Assembly (NCBI GenBank): GCA_003132405.1
Contig: PKXQ01000124.1
Span: forward strand, 1-44,647
Reading direction: 5' to 3'
Length of the DNA stretch: 44,647 nucleotides
DNA from: Acidobacteriaceae bacterium
GTDB lineage: Bacteria > Acidobacteriota > Terriglobia > Terriglobales > Acidobacteriaceae
The notes beneath the pieces were generated by a model. It searched no databases. It saw only the letters and a list, made by a program, of their open reading frames with translations, and was not told the origin of the DNA. Positions 16,024 through 23,714 of the stretch are shown here, one piece after another (positions within the stretch are counted from its first letter, which is position 1; each line of letters begins with the position of its first letter). Made by a program: the position numbers and the translations under genes.

Positions 16024-17747
16024 GAAGTCGCATCTTCTTCAAATTGATGTTTGTGTTTCTCCTGGTGATCGGCGCGAGCGCTATCGCGTTGCAATGGACT
16101 GTGCACGCGGTTTGGGAGCGCACTCTGCGGGAGCAGATCGAACGCAATCTGCGGCAGAAAACCTTGATGTTGGCCTATCGTGTCGAGGCGGACCGCCAAC
16201 ATTCGCTCGGCGATATCGTCGCGCAAGAGGGGCAGGCAGCGGGCGCGCGCGCCACTGTGGTTGATCCGACGGGCAAAGTGTTGGCCGACTCCGAGGCCGA
16301 TCCGAGCGTGATCGAGAATCACTCCCAGCGACCGGAGATTATCGCCGCGCTCAGCGGAAAAGTTGGGGTAAGCGAACGCAGCAGTCAAAGCTTCGGCGTT
16401 CCTTTCTTATATGTGGCGGTGCCGGTTTCGGGCGGAGCGGTGCGGTTGGCATATCCACTGACAGAGATGGAAACCACGGATCGTCCACTGGCCGTGGCCT
16501 TGTTCTGGGGATCGCTGGCCACTTTCGTTTTCGCGGTGATCGTAGCGGCTGCCGCGTCGCAATATTTGGGACGGCGTCTGGAACGGATCGTCAATTTTGC
16601 CGAGCGTGTGGCCGGTGGTGATCTGACCGCTAGAATCGCATCCACATCGACGGACGAAATCGGACAAGTAGCGGCAGCGCTCGATAAAACGACGCGTGGC
16701 GTGGAGGAAGGTTATGCCCGAGTTCAAACCAGCCAGCGCGAACTGGAAACTCTGCTCAATAGCATGCAGGACGCGGTGATTGCGGTCGATGTCGACGGGC
16801 GCGTGCAGTGGGCCAATCGCGGTATGAATCGTCTGGTGCCGCGGACACCACGGCTAAATGCTCCGCTGATCGATAGCGTGCGCGACCCGGATTTTCTGGA
16901 TGCGATTCGCAAAGCGGCGCGTGATCAGGTGGTTACCTCGGCCCGCTCGAACACCATTGTCGTAGGCCGCATCTTCGACGTAACCGCTGCGCCCATGGCG
17001 GGCGGCGGTGCTGTGGCCGTATTGCGCGATCTTACTGAGACGGAGCGCATGGAGAAGAGCCGCCGCGACTTTATCGCCAACGTCTCTCACGAACTGCGCA
17101 CGCCGCTGACCTCGATCCAGGGCTACACCGAGACGCTGCTCGACGGCGCGCTCGTTGACAATCATGTGCGCGATTTTCTGGAGATTATCCGCAAAAACGC
17201 CGCCCGCATGTCGCGGCTCACCGAAGATCTGCTCACACTGGCCAGAGTTGAATCGGGCGAGCACAGATTCGACATGCAGCGGGTGAGCGCTGAAGAACTG
17301 CTGCAGGATGCTCTCGAAAGCTTCCGCGAGGTGGCGCGTTCTTATGGAGCCGAACTAGTGGTTGAGAATGCCGCAGGCGCGAGCAATGTGAATGCGGATC
17401 GCGAAGCGATTCACCAGATATTTTCTAACTTGATTGAAAATGCTTTGAAGTACGCGGCATCGGGGAAAAAGGTTATTCTCGGGGCGCGCTCCGCCGAGAG
17501 AGGCGCCGAGTTTTATGTTCGGGATTTCGGACCGGGGATTTCCTCCGAGCATCTGCCGCGGCTTTTTGAGCGCTTCTACCGCGTCGATAAAGCGCGCTCG
17601 CGAGAATCGGGGGGCACAGGCCTGGGACTGGCTATCGCTAAGCACATTGTATTGGCGCACGGCGGAACGATTCGCGCCGAGAGTGAACTTAACCACGGCT
17701 CAAGCTTTTTCTTTACCTTGACTGCGCCCGAAGGCGATTCTGCGTAG
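16020..17747 (+). CDS. PhoR-like sensor histidine kinase
   Basis: The kinase starts at TTG 16020 and overlaps the regulator stop by 4 nt, so the two are translationally coupled. Domain order (575 aa): membrane segment at about 6-26, periplasmic domain to about 155, second membrane segment (ALFWGSLATFVFAVIVAAAASQ), HAMP (RRLERIVNFAERVAGGDLTARI), and a PAS-like domain (LLNSMQDAVIAVDVDGRVQWANRGM). The HisKA domain has the phosphorylated His357 in FIANVSHELRTPLTSIQGY. The HATPase domain shows the N box NLIENALKYA, G1 DFGPGI and G2 GGTGLGLAIAKHIV. All catalytic boxes are intact. The layout matches PhoR/VicK-type kinases. Confidence 0.92.
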   Translation: MRSRIFFKLMFVFLLVIGASAIALQWTVHAVWERTLREQIERNLRQKTLMLAYRVEADRQHSLGDIVAQEGQAAGARATVVDPTGKVLADSEADPSVIENHSQRPEIIAALSGKVGVSERSSQSFGVPFLYVAVPVSGGAVRLAYPLTEMETTDRPLAVALFWGSLATFVFAVIVAAAASQYLGRRLERIVNFAERVAGGDLTARIASTSTDEIGQVAAALDKTTRGVEEGYARVQTSQRELETLLNSMQDAVIAVDVDGRVQWANRGMNRLVPRTPRLNAPLIDSVRDPDFLDAIRKAARDQVVTSARSNTIVVGRIFDVTAAPMAGGGAVAVLRDLTETERMEKSRRDFIANVSHELRTPLTSIQGYTETLLDGALVDNHVRDFLEIIRKNAARMSRLTEDLLTLARVESGEHRFDMQRVSAEELLQDALESFREVARSYGAELVVENAAGASNVNADREAIHQIFSNLIENALKYAASGKKVILGARSAERGAEFYVRDFGPGISSEHLPRLFERFYRVDKARSRESGGTGLGLAIAKHIVLAHGGTIRAESELNHGSSFFFTLTAPEGDSA

Positions 17748-17754
17748 GTGCTGG

Positions 17755-18070
17755 TGATGGGGTAGTTTCCGGGTTGCCCGTTACTCGAGCGCACAAAAGT
17801 AACGCGACGCTGGTTAGCCGTTGCTGACCGCCAAATAACGAGAAACTTCGAGACGCCGACCGGCACACTGCGGGCAGGCATGGTCACAACCGCTCCCATG
17901 AAATGCGTTGCGCGGCTCTCGCCTTCGGGGTAATCGTAGAAACTCAGGATGTCTTCCCAGAGCGTCCTCCACTGCTTTTCGCCCCAAGTGTAGGGCCGCT
18001 GGAAGAGCGGCACTTGATTTTGCTTAAATCCGCTAAAGTAGTTAATGATCAGGGTAGGGTTGGCTTCCAT
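17755..18070 (-). pseudogene. Remnant of a DUF262 (GmrSD/ParB-like) protein, frameshifted and truncated
   Basis: From ATG 18070 the minus strand encodes a typical DUF262 N-terminus: FSGFKQNQVPLFQRPYTWGE (QRPYxW motif), WRTLWEDILSFYD, HFMGAVVTMPARSVPVGVSK and FLVI. The expected IDGQQRLTT motif follows in the next frame (GGQQRLTSVALLLCAR). A one-base change near 17830-17834 therefore breaks the frame. After about 105 codons all similarity stops, just short of the kinase gene end at 17747. Full DUF262 proteins are several hundred residues long, so most of the gene has been lost. Intact relatives are the DNA-cleaving GmrSD and BrxU-type defence proteins. The DGQQR nucleotide-site motif is displaced here, so no function is expected. 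Confidence 0.8.
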
Positions 18071-18297
18071 GATGGGGCCATTCTATCGCCAATAGTCCGG
18101 CCTCGCGCAAACTAAGTCTGGCACATAAGCCGCTCTGTTCGGATTGTCAGCTACTGGGAACTGGGCCATTATCTGACCTCTTCATTCTTGCGACAGGAAA
18201 TTCACCGGTTTGTAACCTGCCCCGGGAGGCTGGGAATTATGCTTTTCAGCAGATGTGTGGCACACTTTCTGGCATCGAGAAATAGGCGGTTATCCCT

Positions 18298-19020
18298 ATG
18301 AGTACAGCCAGCGTTAAAACGCCCGAGCCATCGCATTCCGGCCTGGTGCAGCGCACGGTCGAAGCCTGCGAACTGGCGCGTCAGGCCGCGGCAATAGCGG
18401 CCGAGGGAATTGCCACGGGATCGATGTCTCGCTTGAACGCCATACGTCAGTGCGAAAAAGATCTCGATGCGATAGATGTGGAAGTAGACTCCGGCGTGAC
18501 CACGACTATCAGCCATGTGCCCGAGGACGAGACACGCCAGTTGCTGGCATGCATGAAAGTGATGATCGGACTGGAGCGCATCGGTGACTTGCTCTTGAGT
18601 TTTGCCACCAGCGCGCAGGCAGCAGGCGGACGGCTCGACTCACAGGACGCTCGCGATTTGACCCACATGGCAACCGTTCTGGAGAAGATGCTCTCCGACG
18701 TGGGCCAGTCGTTTTCTCAAAAAGATGTCAAGAAAGCAATCGATGTTTTGCGCGCTGATGCGGAGATGGACCGCCTGAGGAATATCATCTTCCTGCGGCA
18801 CATCGAAAATCCAGAAAATGTCGCGCGTCACGCCAGCCTGCAAGTAATTTTCATGACCCAATCGTTAGAGCGCGCCGGTGACCACGCCAAGAATTTGGCG
18901 GAAGAAGTCTGCCACTTCGTCAGCGGACGCAGCATCCGCCACCTGCTCATGGCCTACGACAAGCCCAAAGAACAGATGTTCATCGAGTGGCTGCGGCACA
19001 AGGAAGAAAAAGCGCAATAA
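18298..19020 (+). CDS. phoU: PhoU-domain phosphate regulatory protein
   Basis: PhoU is a cytoplasmic helical-bundle protein that links the Pst phosphate transporter to the PhoR kinase and damps the Pho response. The 240-aa product shows the two repeated PhoU units, the second with RLRNIIFLRHIENPENVARH and the metal-site-like LERAGDHAKNLAEEVCHFVSG. The first contains LERIGDLLLSFAT. Length and helix content match the family (about 220-240 aa). The neighbouring PhoB/PhoR-like pair on the same strand supports the assignment. No pst transporter genes are in the window. A DUF262 relic separates phoU from the kinase, so it probably has its own promoter. Confidence 0.88.
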   Translation: MSTASVKTPEPSHSGLVQRTVEACELARQAAAIAAEGIATGSMSRLNAIRQCEKDLDAIDVEVDSGVTTTISHVPEDETRQLLACMKVMIGLERIGDLLLSFATSAQAAGGRLDSQDARDLTHMATVLEKMLSDVGQSFSQKDVKKAIDVLRADAEMDRLRNIIFLRHIENPENVARHASLQVIFMTQSLERAGDHAKNLAEEVCHFVSGRSIRHLLMAYDKPKEQMFIEWLRHKEEKAQ

Positions 19021-19071
19021 GTTTCACATTGCGCGCCCTCTTTAAGGTTTTCTGCCCAGTATTTTTAGCAC

Positions 19072-19447
19072 TTAAATCGGGAAACTTGTCATCTAACTTA
19101 GCGGCCGCTTCGAACTCGCTCCGGGCGTGGCCAGTATCCTCCTGATCGACATAGGCAAGCCCCAAACCCACGTGCGCTGAAACGAACTTCGGGTAATCGA
19201 CGATCGCCCTTTGCATATACTTGATCGCTTCTTTCGATTTCTGCGCTTTGATGAGTGAATTGCCCTTGTTGTATTCCTCTACTGCCTTGTTGGGAGCATC
19301 TAGATCGAGCGATGATACGACCCCGGAATCAACAAGTTCCTGATCCTGCGCTTTCTGCTGCGCGGTAGACCTGGCTTTCTTGTTCATCTGATCCAGATAC
19401 ATTGCCGCGAAGTCAATCTGCGCGAAGGCGGAATCCGGATCCTTCAT
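19072..19447 (-). pseudogene. Inverted N-terminal TPR fragment of the VWA protein
   Basis: On the minus strand, from ATG 19447, there is a TPR-like stretch: DSAFAQIDFAAMYLDQMNKK, later PNKAVEEYNKGNSLIKAQKS, KEAIKYMQRAIVDYPKFVSA, HVGLGLAYVDQED and ARSEFEAAAKLDDKFPD. It reads as a TPR unit that should continue with 'FHLGQLALSLKDF...'. That continuation is found on the plus strand immediately next to the fragment's start (19448 onward). Beyond about 19072 the frame runs into meaningless residues and overlaps phoU. This is what an in-place inversion of about 375 bp would give, with breakpoints at about 19072 and 19447. The fragment has no promoter or ribosome-binding site I can see. Confidence 0.7.
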
Positions 19448-19466
19448 TCATCTGGGTCAGCTGGCA

Positions 19467-20885
19467 TTGTCGTTGAAGGATTTTAGCGTCGCGCAATCAG
19501 CTCTTGAGAAAGCTGCTACCCTTCGGCCCAAAGATTCCCGAGTTCTCTTTGTTTTGGCGTATGCGCAAAACGGAGCTCATGACTACGAACATTCCTTAGA
19601 AACCGCCCGACGCGTGCACGCTTCCGATCACAAGGGGATGGCCAACGTACATTACGTTGCTGCGGCGTCAGCCATGGCGCTGCATGATTTTGAAGCGATG
19701 GAGCGGGAGTTGGGACTATTTCTAAGCGAGGACCCCACTAACGCCTTCGCTCCGGTGGCCCGGCAAAATTTGACCGCTCTCGCGCACAATAAGGTCGCCG
19801 GAGCACAAAACGCCGGCAGTTCTCCGGTTGCGGCACCGCTCGTTGCTTCCGTCCGCACCGAGACCTTCCCTAACACCGATCGGTTGAAGGCGCAGCTGAG
19901 CGCCTTGGGTGATGAGGCCGACGATCGGAGCTGCGGCGATTGCGACTCTCTGGCCGAATCGAACGCAGCCAGCGCGGGCGGGAATGCAACGGCGATCGCC
20001 GATGCATCTTTCGGCGCAGCAAGCCGTCCGGGGATATTTACAATCCACAAGAATGTGGACGAAGTGACGCTGTTTTTTGCGGTCAGCAGCCACGGACACA
20101 TGGTGAACGATCTGGAACGGGCCAACATCCAAGTCCGCGACGACAACAAACCTCCAGAAAAGGTACTGCAGTTTGCTCCGCAGTCCAAGCTTCCACTGCG
20201 GCTTGCTCTGCTGATTGACACGAGCGGTTCGGTGCACGACCGATTTTCGTTTGAGAAGCGCGCGGCCGCTCAGTTCGTCGAGAAGATGTTAAGCGGCGCC
20301 TCTGACCTCGCGTTTGTGGCAGGGTTTGCCAATGACACGACGATCACCCAAGACTTCAGCGCGGATCCAGGTCAACTGGGAAAGGGAATTGACAAGTTGA
20401 CCAATGGCGGAGGCACCGCTCTGTTCGACGCCGTGTCTAGCGCATGTTGGAAGCTGGCTGCCTATCCCGAGGACGAGCACGTTGCAAAAGTTTTGGTGAT
20501 TTTGAGCGACGGCGAAGATAATTCCAGCCATGGCAGCCTGAAGCAGAGCCTTCAGGCCGCGGAGAAGACCGGAGTGACGATTTACACGGTTAGCACCAGA
20601 GAGGATCGGGGCGACAAAACCGACGCCGACAAGGTGTTGGAACTACTGGCGGAGCGCAGTGGAGGCGAGGCATTGTTTCCAGGCGACATTCTCACTCTGG
20701 GCAAGTCCTTTGACAAACTCCACGATTTAATCCGAAGTCGCTACTTCATCGCCTATAGACCTGCCGACTTCCAGCCCGATGGGCGCTATCGGATGATCAG
20801 TATCGTTGCTGAAAAAGGCGGAAAACGGTTGCAGGTGCGGGCTCGCAAGGGCTACCATGCTCGGCTGGAAGCGAATCGCAACTAG
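19467..20885 (+). CDS. TPR and von Willebrand A domain protein, VWFA-related acidobacterial type (N-terminus displaced)
   Basis: The frame reads back to the breakpoint at about 19448 (HLGQLALSLKDFS) without a proper start; TTG 19467 is the first usable codon. It begins inside TPRs (AQSALEKAATLRPKDSRVLF, then LETARRVHASD) and passes a variable Ala/Ser/Asp linker. The VWA domain starts near residue 170 (GIFTIHKNVDEVTLFFAVSS) and carries the MIDAS motif DTSGS at Asp251 (LLIDTSGSVHDRF), TNGGGTALFDAV and VLVILSDGEDN. This is the arrangement of acidobacterial secreted VWFA-related proteins. Function unknown, presumably metal-dependent protein binding at the envelope. Without the inverted piece it lacks an export signal, so it is probably not functional. 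Confidence 0.75.
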   Translation: MSLKDFSVAQSALEKAATLRPKDSRVLFVLAYAQNGAHDYEHSLETARRVHASDHKGMANVHYVAAASAMALHDFEAMERELGLFLSEDPTNAFAPVARQNLTALAHNKVAGAQNAGSSPVAAPLVASVRTETFPNTDRLKAQLSALGDEADDRSCGDCDSLAESNAASAGGNATAIADASFGAASRPGIFTIHKNVDEVTLFFAVSSHGHMVNDLERANIQVRDDNKPPEKVLQFAPQSKLPLRLALLIDTSGSVHDRFSFEKRAAAQFVEKMLSGASDLAFVAGFANDTTITQDFSADPGQLGKGIDKLTNGGGTALFDAVSSACWKLAAYPEDEHVAKVLVILSDGEDNSSHGSLKQSLQAAEKTGVTIYTVSTREDRGDKTDADKVLELLAERSGGEALFPGDILTLGKSFDKLHDLIRSRYFIAYRPADFQPDGRYRMISIVAEKGGKRLQVRARKGYHARLEANRN

Positions 20886-21004
20886 CGAAAAGGCTAAGAG
20901 GAGGGCCATCAAAGCACGGTCCTCCCACTCTGGCAGGTTTTGCGCAGTTGCCGCGTTTATATCGTGTTCGTGCTGCCCATCTTTGCGTCAAAACGGAGGT
21001 TGAT

Positions 21005-21736
21005 GTGCCCGCAAAAAGCGCCTTCTATCAATTTATTTCTCTGGTCCTCGTCGTTTCGCTCGTTGTGCCGGTTGCATTGGCGGCCGATTTCTGGATAAAG
21101 AAAACTTACGACCATTGGTCGGCGGAAGAAACGGACCGCATGCTCGAAGAATCGCCTTGGGCCACGACCTTAACTTTGGGCAGCGTTCAAACGAGTATTA
21201 CCAGTGGCGACAGCCCCACGAACACTAAAAATCGGGGCGAGATGGAAACCAACCCCACCATTAGCTACACTCTGCAATTCCGTTCGGCGGAGCCAATTCG
21301 AGAAGCGCAGGTGCGTTCTTCCCAACTTAAGTCGCACTACGGCGCTATGAGCGCTGATCAAAAAAGAGCCTTTGACGCCAATGCCAGTAAGTTCCTGGCA
21401 GTCAAGTTTCCCGACCGGGTCGTGGTTGCCGTAACCTTCAAAACCAATGTGCAAGACTACGAGAGTACGCTGCGCACCTATTGGGGGCGACAGAACCTCG
21501 CGACTCTGGCAATGTCGACGTTTTTGGATGCCGGCAAACAAAGGCTGAACTTGCTCGAATATAGCGTCAAGGAAAATACTTTTCAGTTCACGTTCCCTCG
21601 TCCCCAACAGCTTAGTTCGAATGAGGAGATTGCCGTGGAATTTACGCACCCTAGAACCAACGTCATCGGACAGCAGCGAATTCTCCAGCAATTTAAGCTG
21701 AAAAAAATGCAGGTCAATGGCGAGCCGGTGTTCTAA
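21005..21736 (+). CDS. Exported hypothetical protein, 243 aa
   Basis: I chose GTG 21005 because AACGGAGGTTGAT lies just upstream and a signal peptide follows at once (FYQFISLVLVVSLVVPVALA). The mature part begins DFWIKKTYDHWSAEETDRML and then ESPWATTLTLG. A 'KxYxxWSxEEVxxxLxxSPWA' start is common to a group of acidobacterial periplasmic proteins of unknown role. The rest is mostly beta-strand type with a charged segment. No catalytic motif is evident. It follows the VWA gene by about 120 nt on the same strand and may have been in one operon with it. Confidence 0.78.
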   Translation: MPAKSAFYQFISLVLVVSLVVPVALAADFWIKKTYDHWSAEETDRMLEESPWATTLTLGSVQTSITSGDSPTNTKNRGEMETNPTISYTLQFRSAEPIREAQVRSSQLKSHYGAMSADQKRAFDANASKFLAVKFPDRVVVAVTFKTNVQDYESTLRTYWGRQNLATLAMSTFLDAGKQRLNLLEYSVKENTFQFTFPRPQQLSSNEEIAVEFTHPRTNVIGQQRILQQFKLKKMQVNGEPVF

Positions 21737-21864
21737 AGCGTCCCTCACTTCCTCCACTATTTTCGTTCCCTCCCTGCCCTTGACAGTCTGAGGCTCCAAG
21801 GCGAGACTCGATTCAGCCCCTTCGGAATAATCTCTCCGCCTTCTCGATTGTTGAAGCGCGGTGT

Positions 21865-23235
21865 TTGGCAGCAACCTTGTTCATGCACGGATCCGCCCAA
21901 CCCGAAGATCGACTAGAGTCAACGAGCAGCGAAGAGACGCGGCTTGGTCCGGTAGGCTCGGCCGGCGATTCTTCCATTGGCGATCGTTCCCTCGGCGATT
22001 CGTCTACCCGCGATCCTTCGAACGGCAACCGTGTCCTTGCGGATACGGAATTAGACTCGGCGCTGCAGTTGCTCGTCGAGCGCGCGCAATACATCACGGG
22101 CGCTACCGGAACGGCTCTTGCCTTGCCGCAAGGTGGCGAGATGGTGTGCCGCGCCAGCGCCGGTTCTTCGGCTCCGAGCGTGGGGGCGCGGCTGCAGGTT
22201 CGCTCCGGGCTGACGGGCGAGAGCATCGCACGGCGCCAGTTGCTGCGCTGCGATAATGCGGAGTCTGATCCGCGCGTGAATCTCGACGCTTGCCGTGCGC
22301 TTGGCATTGCATCGATCGTTGTGTTGCCATTGCTGCGGAAAAACGGTGAGGTGCGCGGGCTCTTCGAACTGTTCTCCGATCATCCTTATGCCTTCGAAGA
22401 GCGCGATCTGATTGCTCTGGAGCGCATGGCGGCGCTCACCGTTACCGCGCTTGATCTGGCGGAGCAACGCGAGAAGTTTGTGCCAGCGGTAGTTTCGCTG
22501 CGCGATCCGGAAACGACAGTTGAGAGTTCTGTGGATTGCGTGGCTCCTGCTGAATCCAGCGTCGCGCAGACGGCGCCTGAAATTGCGCCAATTGCTTTCA
22601 GCACGGACGTTTCTGCATTTCCGCTTGACGCTGCGTTGAAGGTTCCCCTTCACAGGTCCTCGGATAGTCTTACTGATTCTGAGTTCGCGGAGCCGCCACC
22701 TTCTCGCGCCGAATTAACCGTAGTCGCGTCGTCCCCGGAGCCTGTAACGTCGGCGCTTCCGATCCCCGCAGTCGTGACTGCGCCGATCATTACTCCGTCG
22801 ATTGTGACTCCGCCCGAGTCGGAGCCTGCTGACACCATCGCGGCCCCTGGGGTTCCCGAGGCGATGCTGCGTGTGCAGAAATGCGCTACTTGCGGATTCC
22901 CCGTTTCCGAGGGCCGAACGCTCTGCCTCGATTGCGAAAAGAAGGATCGAGAGAAAACGGATCGAGAGAAAAAAGAGCTGGAGAAGAAACAGCGCGATCT
23001 GGAACTCGAACGCGAAAAAGATAAAAGCCAAGAGAGCCAACTGGCGACTGCGCCCGCCGGGCCCGAGCAGGCGTCCGACTTAATGCCCGAGGAGGGCACG
23101 CAACCGGAATTCATACCTGCCTTCCTGGCAAATGCAGCGCCTGCGCAGGAATCGTGGCTGGCCGACCACGTCAACCTGCTGGCCATTGTGGTGTTAATTC
23201 TAGGCATCCTGGTCGCCGTGGTTGTCTTTCGATAG
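21865..23235 (+). CDS. GAF domain, zinc-ribbon and C-terminal membrane anchor protein
   Basis: The product has 456 aa from TTG 21865; ATG 21883 is an alternative. It opens with a Ser/Asp-rich repeat of GDSS/GDRSLGDSSTRDPS type. A GAF domain spans about 60-200 (ALQLLVERAQYITGATGTAL, RSGLTGESIARRQLLRCDNA, IVVLPLLRKNGEVRGLFELF). A long Ser/Pro/Glu-rich linker follows, then a C-x2-C ... C-x2-C zinc ribbon at about 340-360 (CATCGF, LCLDCEKK). A highly charged DREKKELEKKQRDLE helix and one C-terminal membrane segment (LLAIVVLILGILVAVVVF) end the protein. The GAF module with a tail anchor suggests a cytoplasmic sensor held at the membrane. Ligand and partner are unknown. A TTGACA at 21780-21785 may be the -35 of its promoter, but no good -10 is seen. 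Confidence 0.75.
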   Translation: MAATLFMHGSAQPEDRLESTSSEETRLGPVGSAGDSSIGDRSLGDSSTRDPSNGNRVLADTELDSALQLLVERAQYITGATGTALALPQGGEMVCRASAGSSAPSVGARLQVRSGLTGESIARRQLLRCDNAESDPRVNLDACRALGIASIVVLPLLRKNGEVRGLFELFSDHPYAFEERDLIALERMAALTVTALDLAEQREKFVPAVVSLRDPETTVESSVDCVAPAESSVAQTAPEIAPIAFSTDVSAFPLDAALKVPLHRSSDSLTDSEFAEPPPSRAELTVVASSPEPVTSALPIPAVVTAPIITPSIVTPPESEPADTIAAPGVPEAMLRVQKCATCGFPVSEGRTLCLDCEKKDREKTDREKKELEKKQRDLELEREKDKSQESQLATAPAGPEQASDLMPEEGTQPEFIPAFLANAAPAQESWLADHVNLLAIVVLILGILVAVVVFR

Positions 23236-23278
23236 CACGATTCGATAACCATTCATGCACTCAAAAGTGCCGTTTTCC

Positions 23279-23306
23279 TTGACAAATCGCCATTGGAAGC
23301 CATACT
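23279..23306 (+). promoter_or_regulatory. Sigma70-type promoter for the small coiled-coil protein
   Basis: TTGACA (23279-23284), a 16-nt spacer and CATACT (23301-23306, 4 of 6 matches to TATAAT). Transcription would start near 23313, giving a 30-35 nt leader before the ATG at 23347. Confidence 0.5.
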
Positions 23307-23346
23307 CTGCGCTTAATCGTTTGTTACCACACACAGGTGCCCAAGC

Positions 23347-23601
23347 ATGAAGAATGTGTACGAGGTTTTAAGGCAGAAGGAGTTGGAATTGACTAGGCTG
23401 GAGAAAGAAGTCGAAGCCTTGCGCGTCGCCGCTCCGCTGCTTTCTGACGAAAAAGAGCAGCAAATAGAAGCGGCCAAGCCTAGTTTGGCTGCTGCTCCGC
23501 CACCGCAACCGGTCCGTATTCCACCGGTCGTTGCCGCCCAGGGGGCATCCGCTCCGGCGCGAGTCGCCGGGTGGGAAGACGCCGCCAAGCGCTGGCCATA
23601 A
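23347..23601 (+). CDS. Small coiled-coil protein, 84 aa
   Basis: ATG 23347 follows a TTGACA-type promoter. The first half is one charged heptad helix (VYEVLRQKELELTRLEKEVE, ALRVAAPLLSDE), a short coiled coil. The second half is Pro/Ala-rich and disordered (AAAPPPQPVRIPPVV). Short proteins with the MKNVYEVLRQKExELxRLxxEVEAL start are frequent in Acidobacteriota, but their role is not known to me. It has its own promoter and terminator, so it is a separate gene. It may bind a larger partner through the coil. Confidence 0.7.
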   Translation: MKNVYEVLRQKELELTRLEKEVEALRVAAPLLSDEKEQQIEAAKPSLAAAPPPQPVRIPPVVAAQGASAPARVAGWEDAAKRWP

Positions 23602-23666
23602 GCCAAATCCGTTTGTCGTGGTAGGGAACGGGCTTGCCCCGGTCGCCCGTCATTGGAATTGAAACA

Positions 23667-23692
23667 CCCAAGAATCTATCTTGGGCTTTTTT
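23667..23692 (+). terminator. Intrinsic terminator after the small coiled-coil gene
   Basis: CCCAAGA pairs with TCTTGGG around ATCTA, followed by cttttttgtt. It separates this gene from the convergent sucA. Confidence 0.85.
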
Positions 23693-23714
23693 GTTGAGCC
23701 AACGCGACGTTGCC

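Noticed and set aside
19021..19071. Continuation of the inverted TPR frame to its stop at 18980
   Set aside because: The residues after FPDL are not TPR-like and the frame overlaps phoU; it is junk beyond the probable breakpoint.
20887..20932. Possible hairpin (gaggagggcc ... ggtcctccc) after the VWA gene
   Set aside because: The stem is weak and no T-run follows; not good enough as a terminator.
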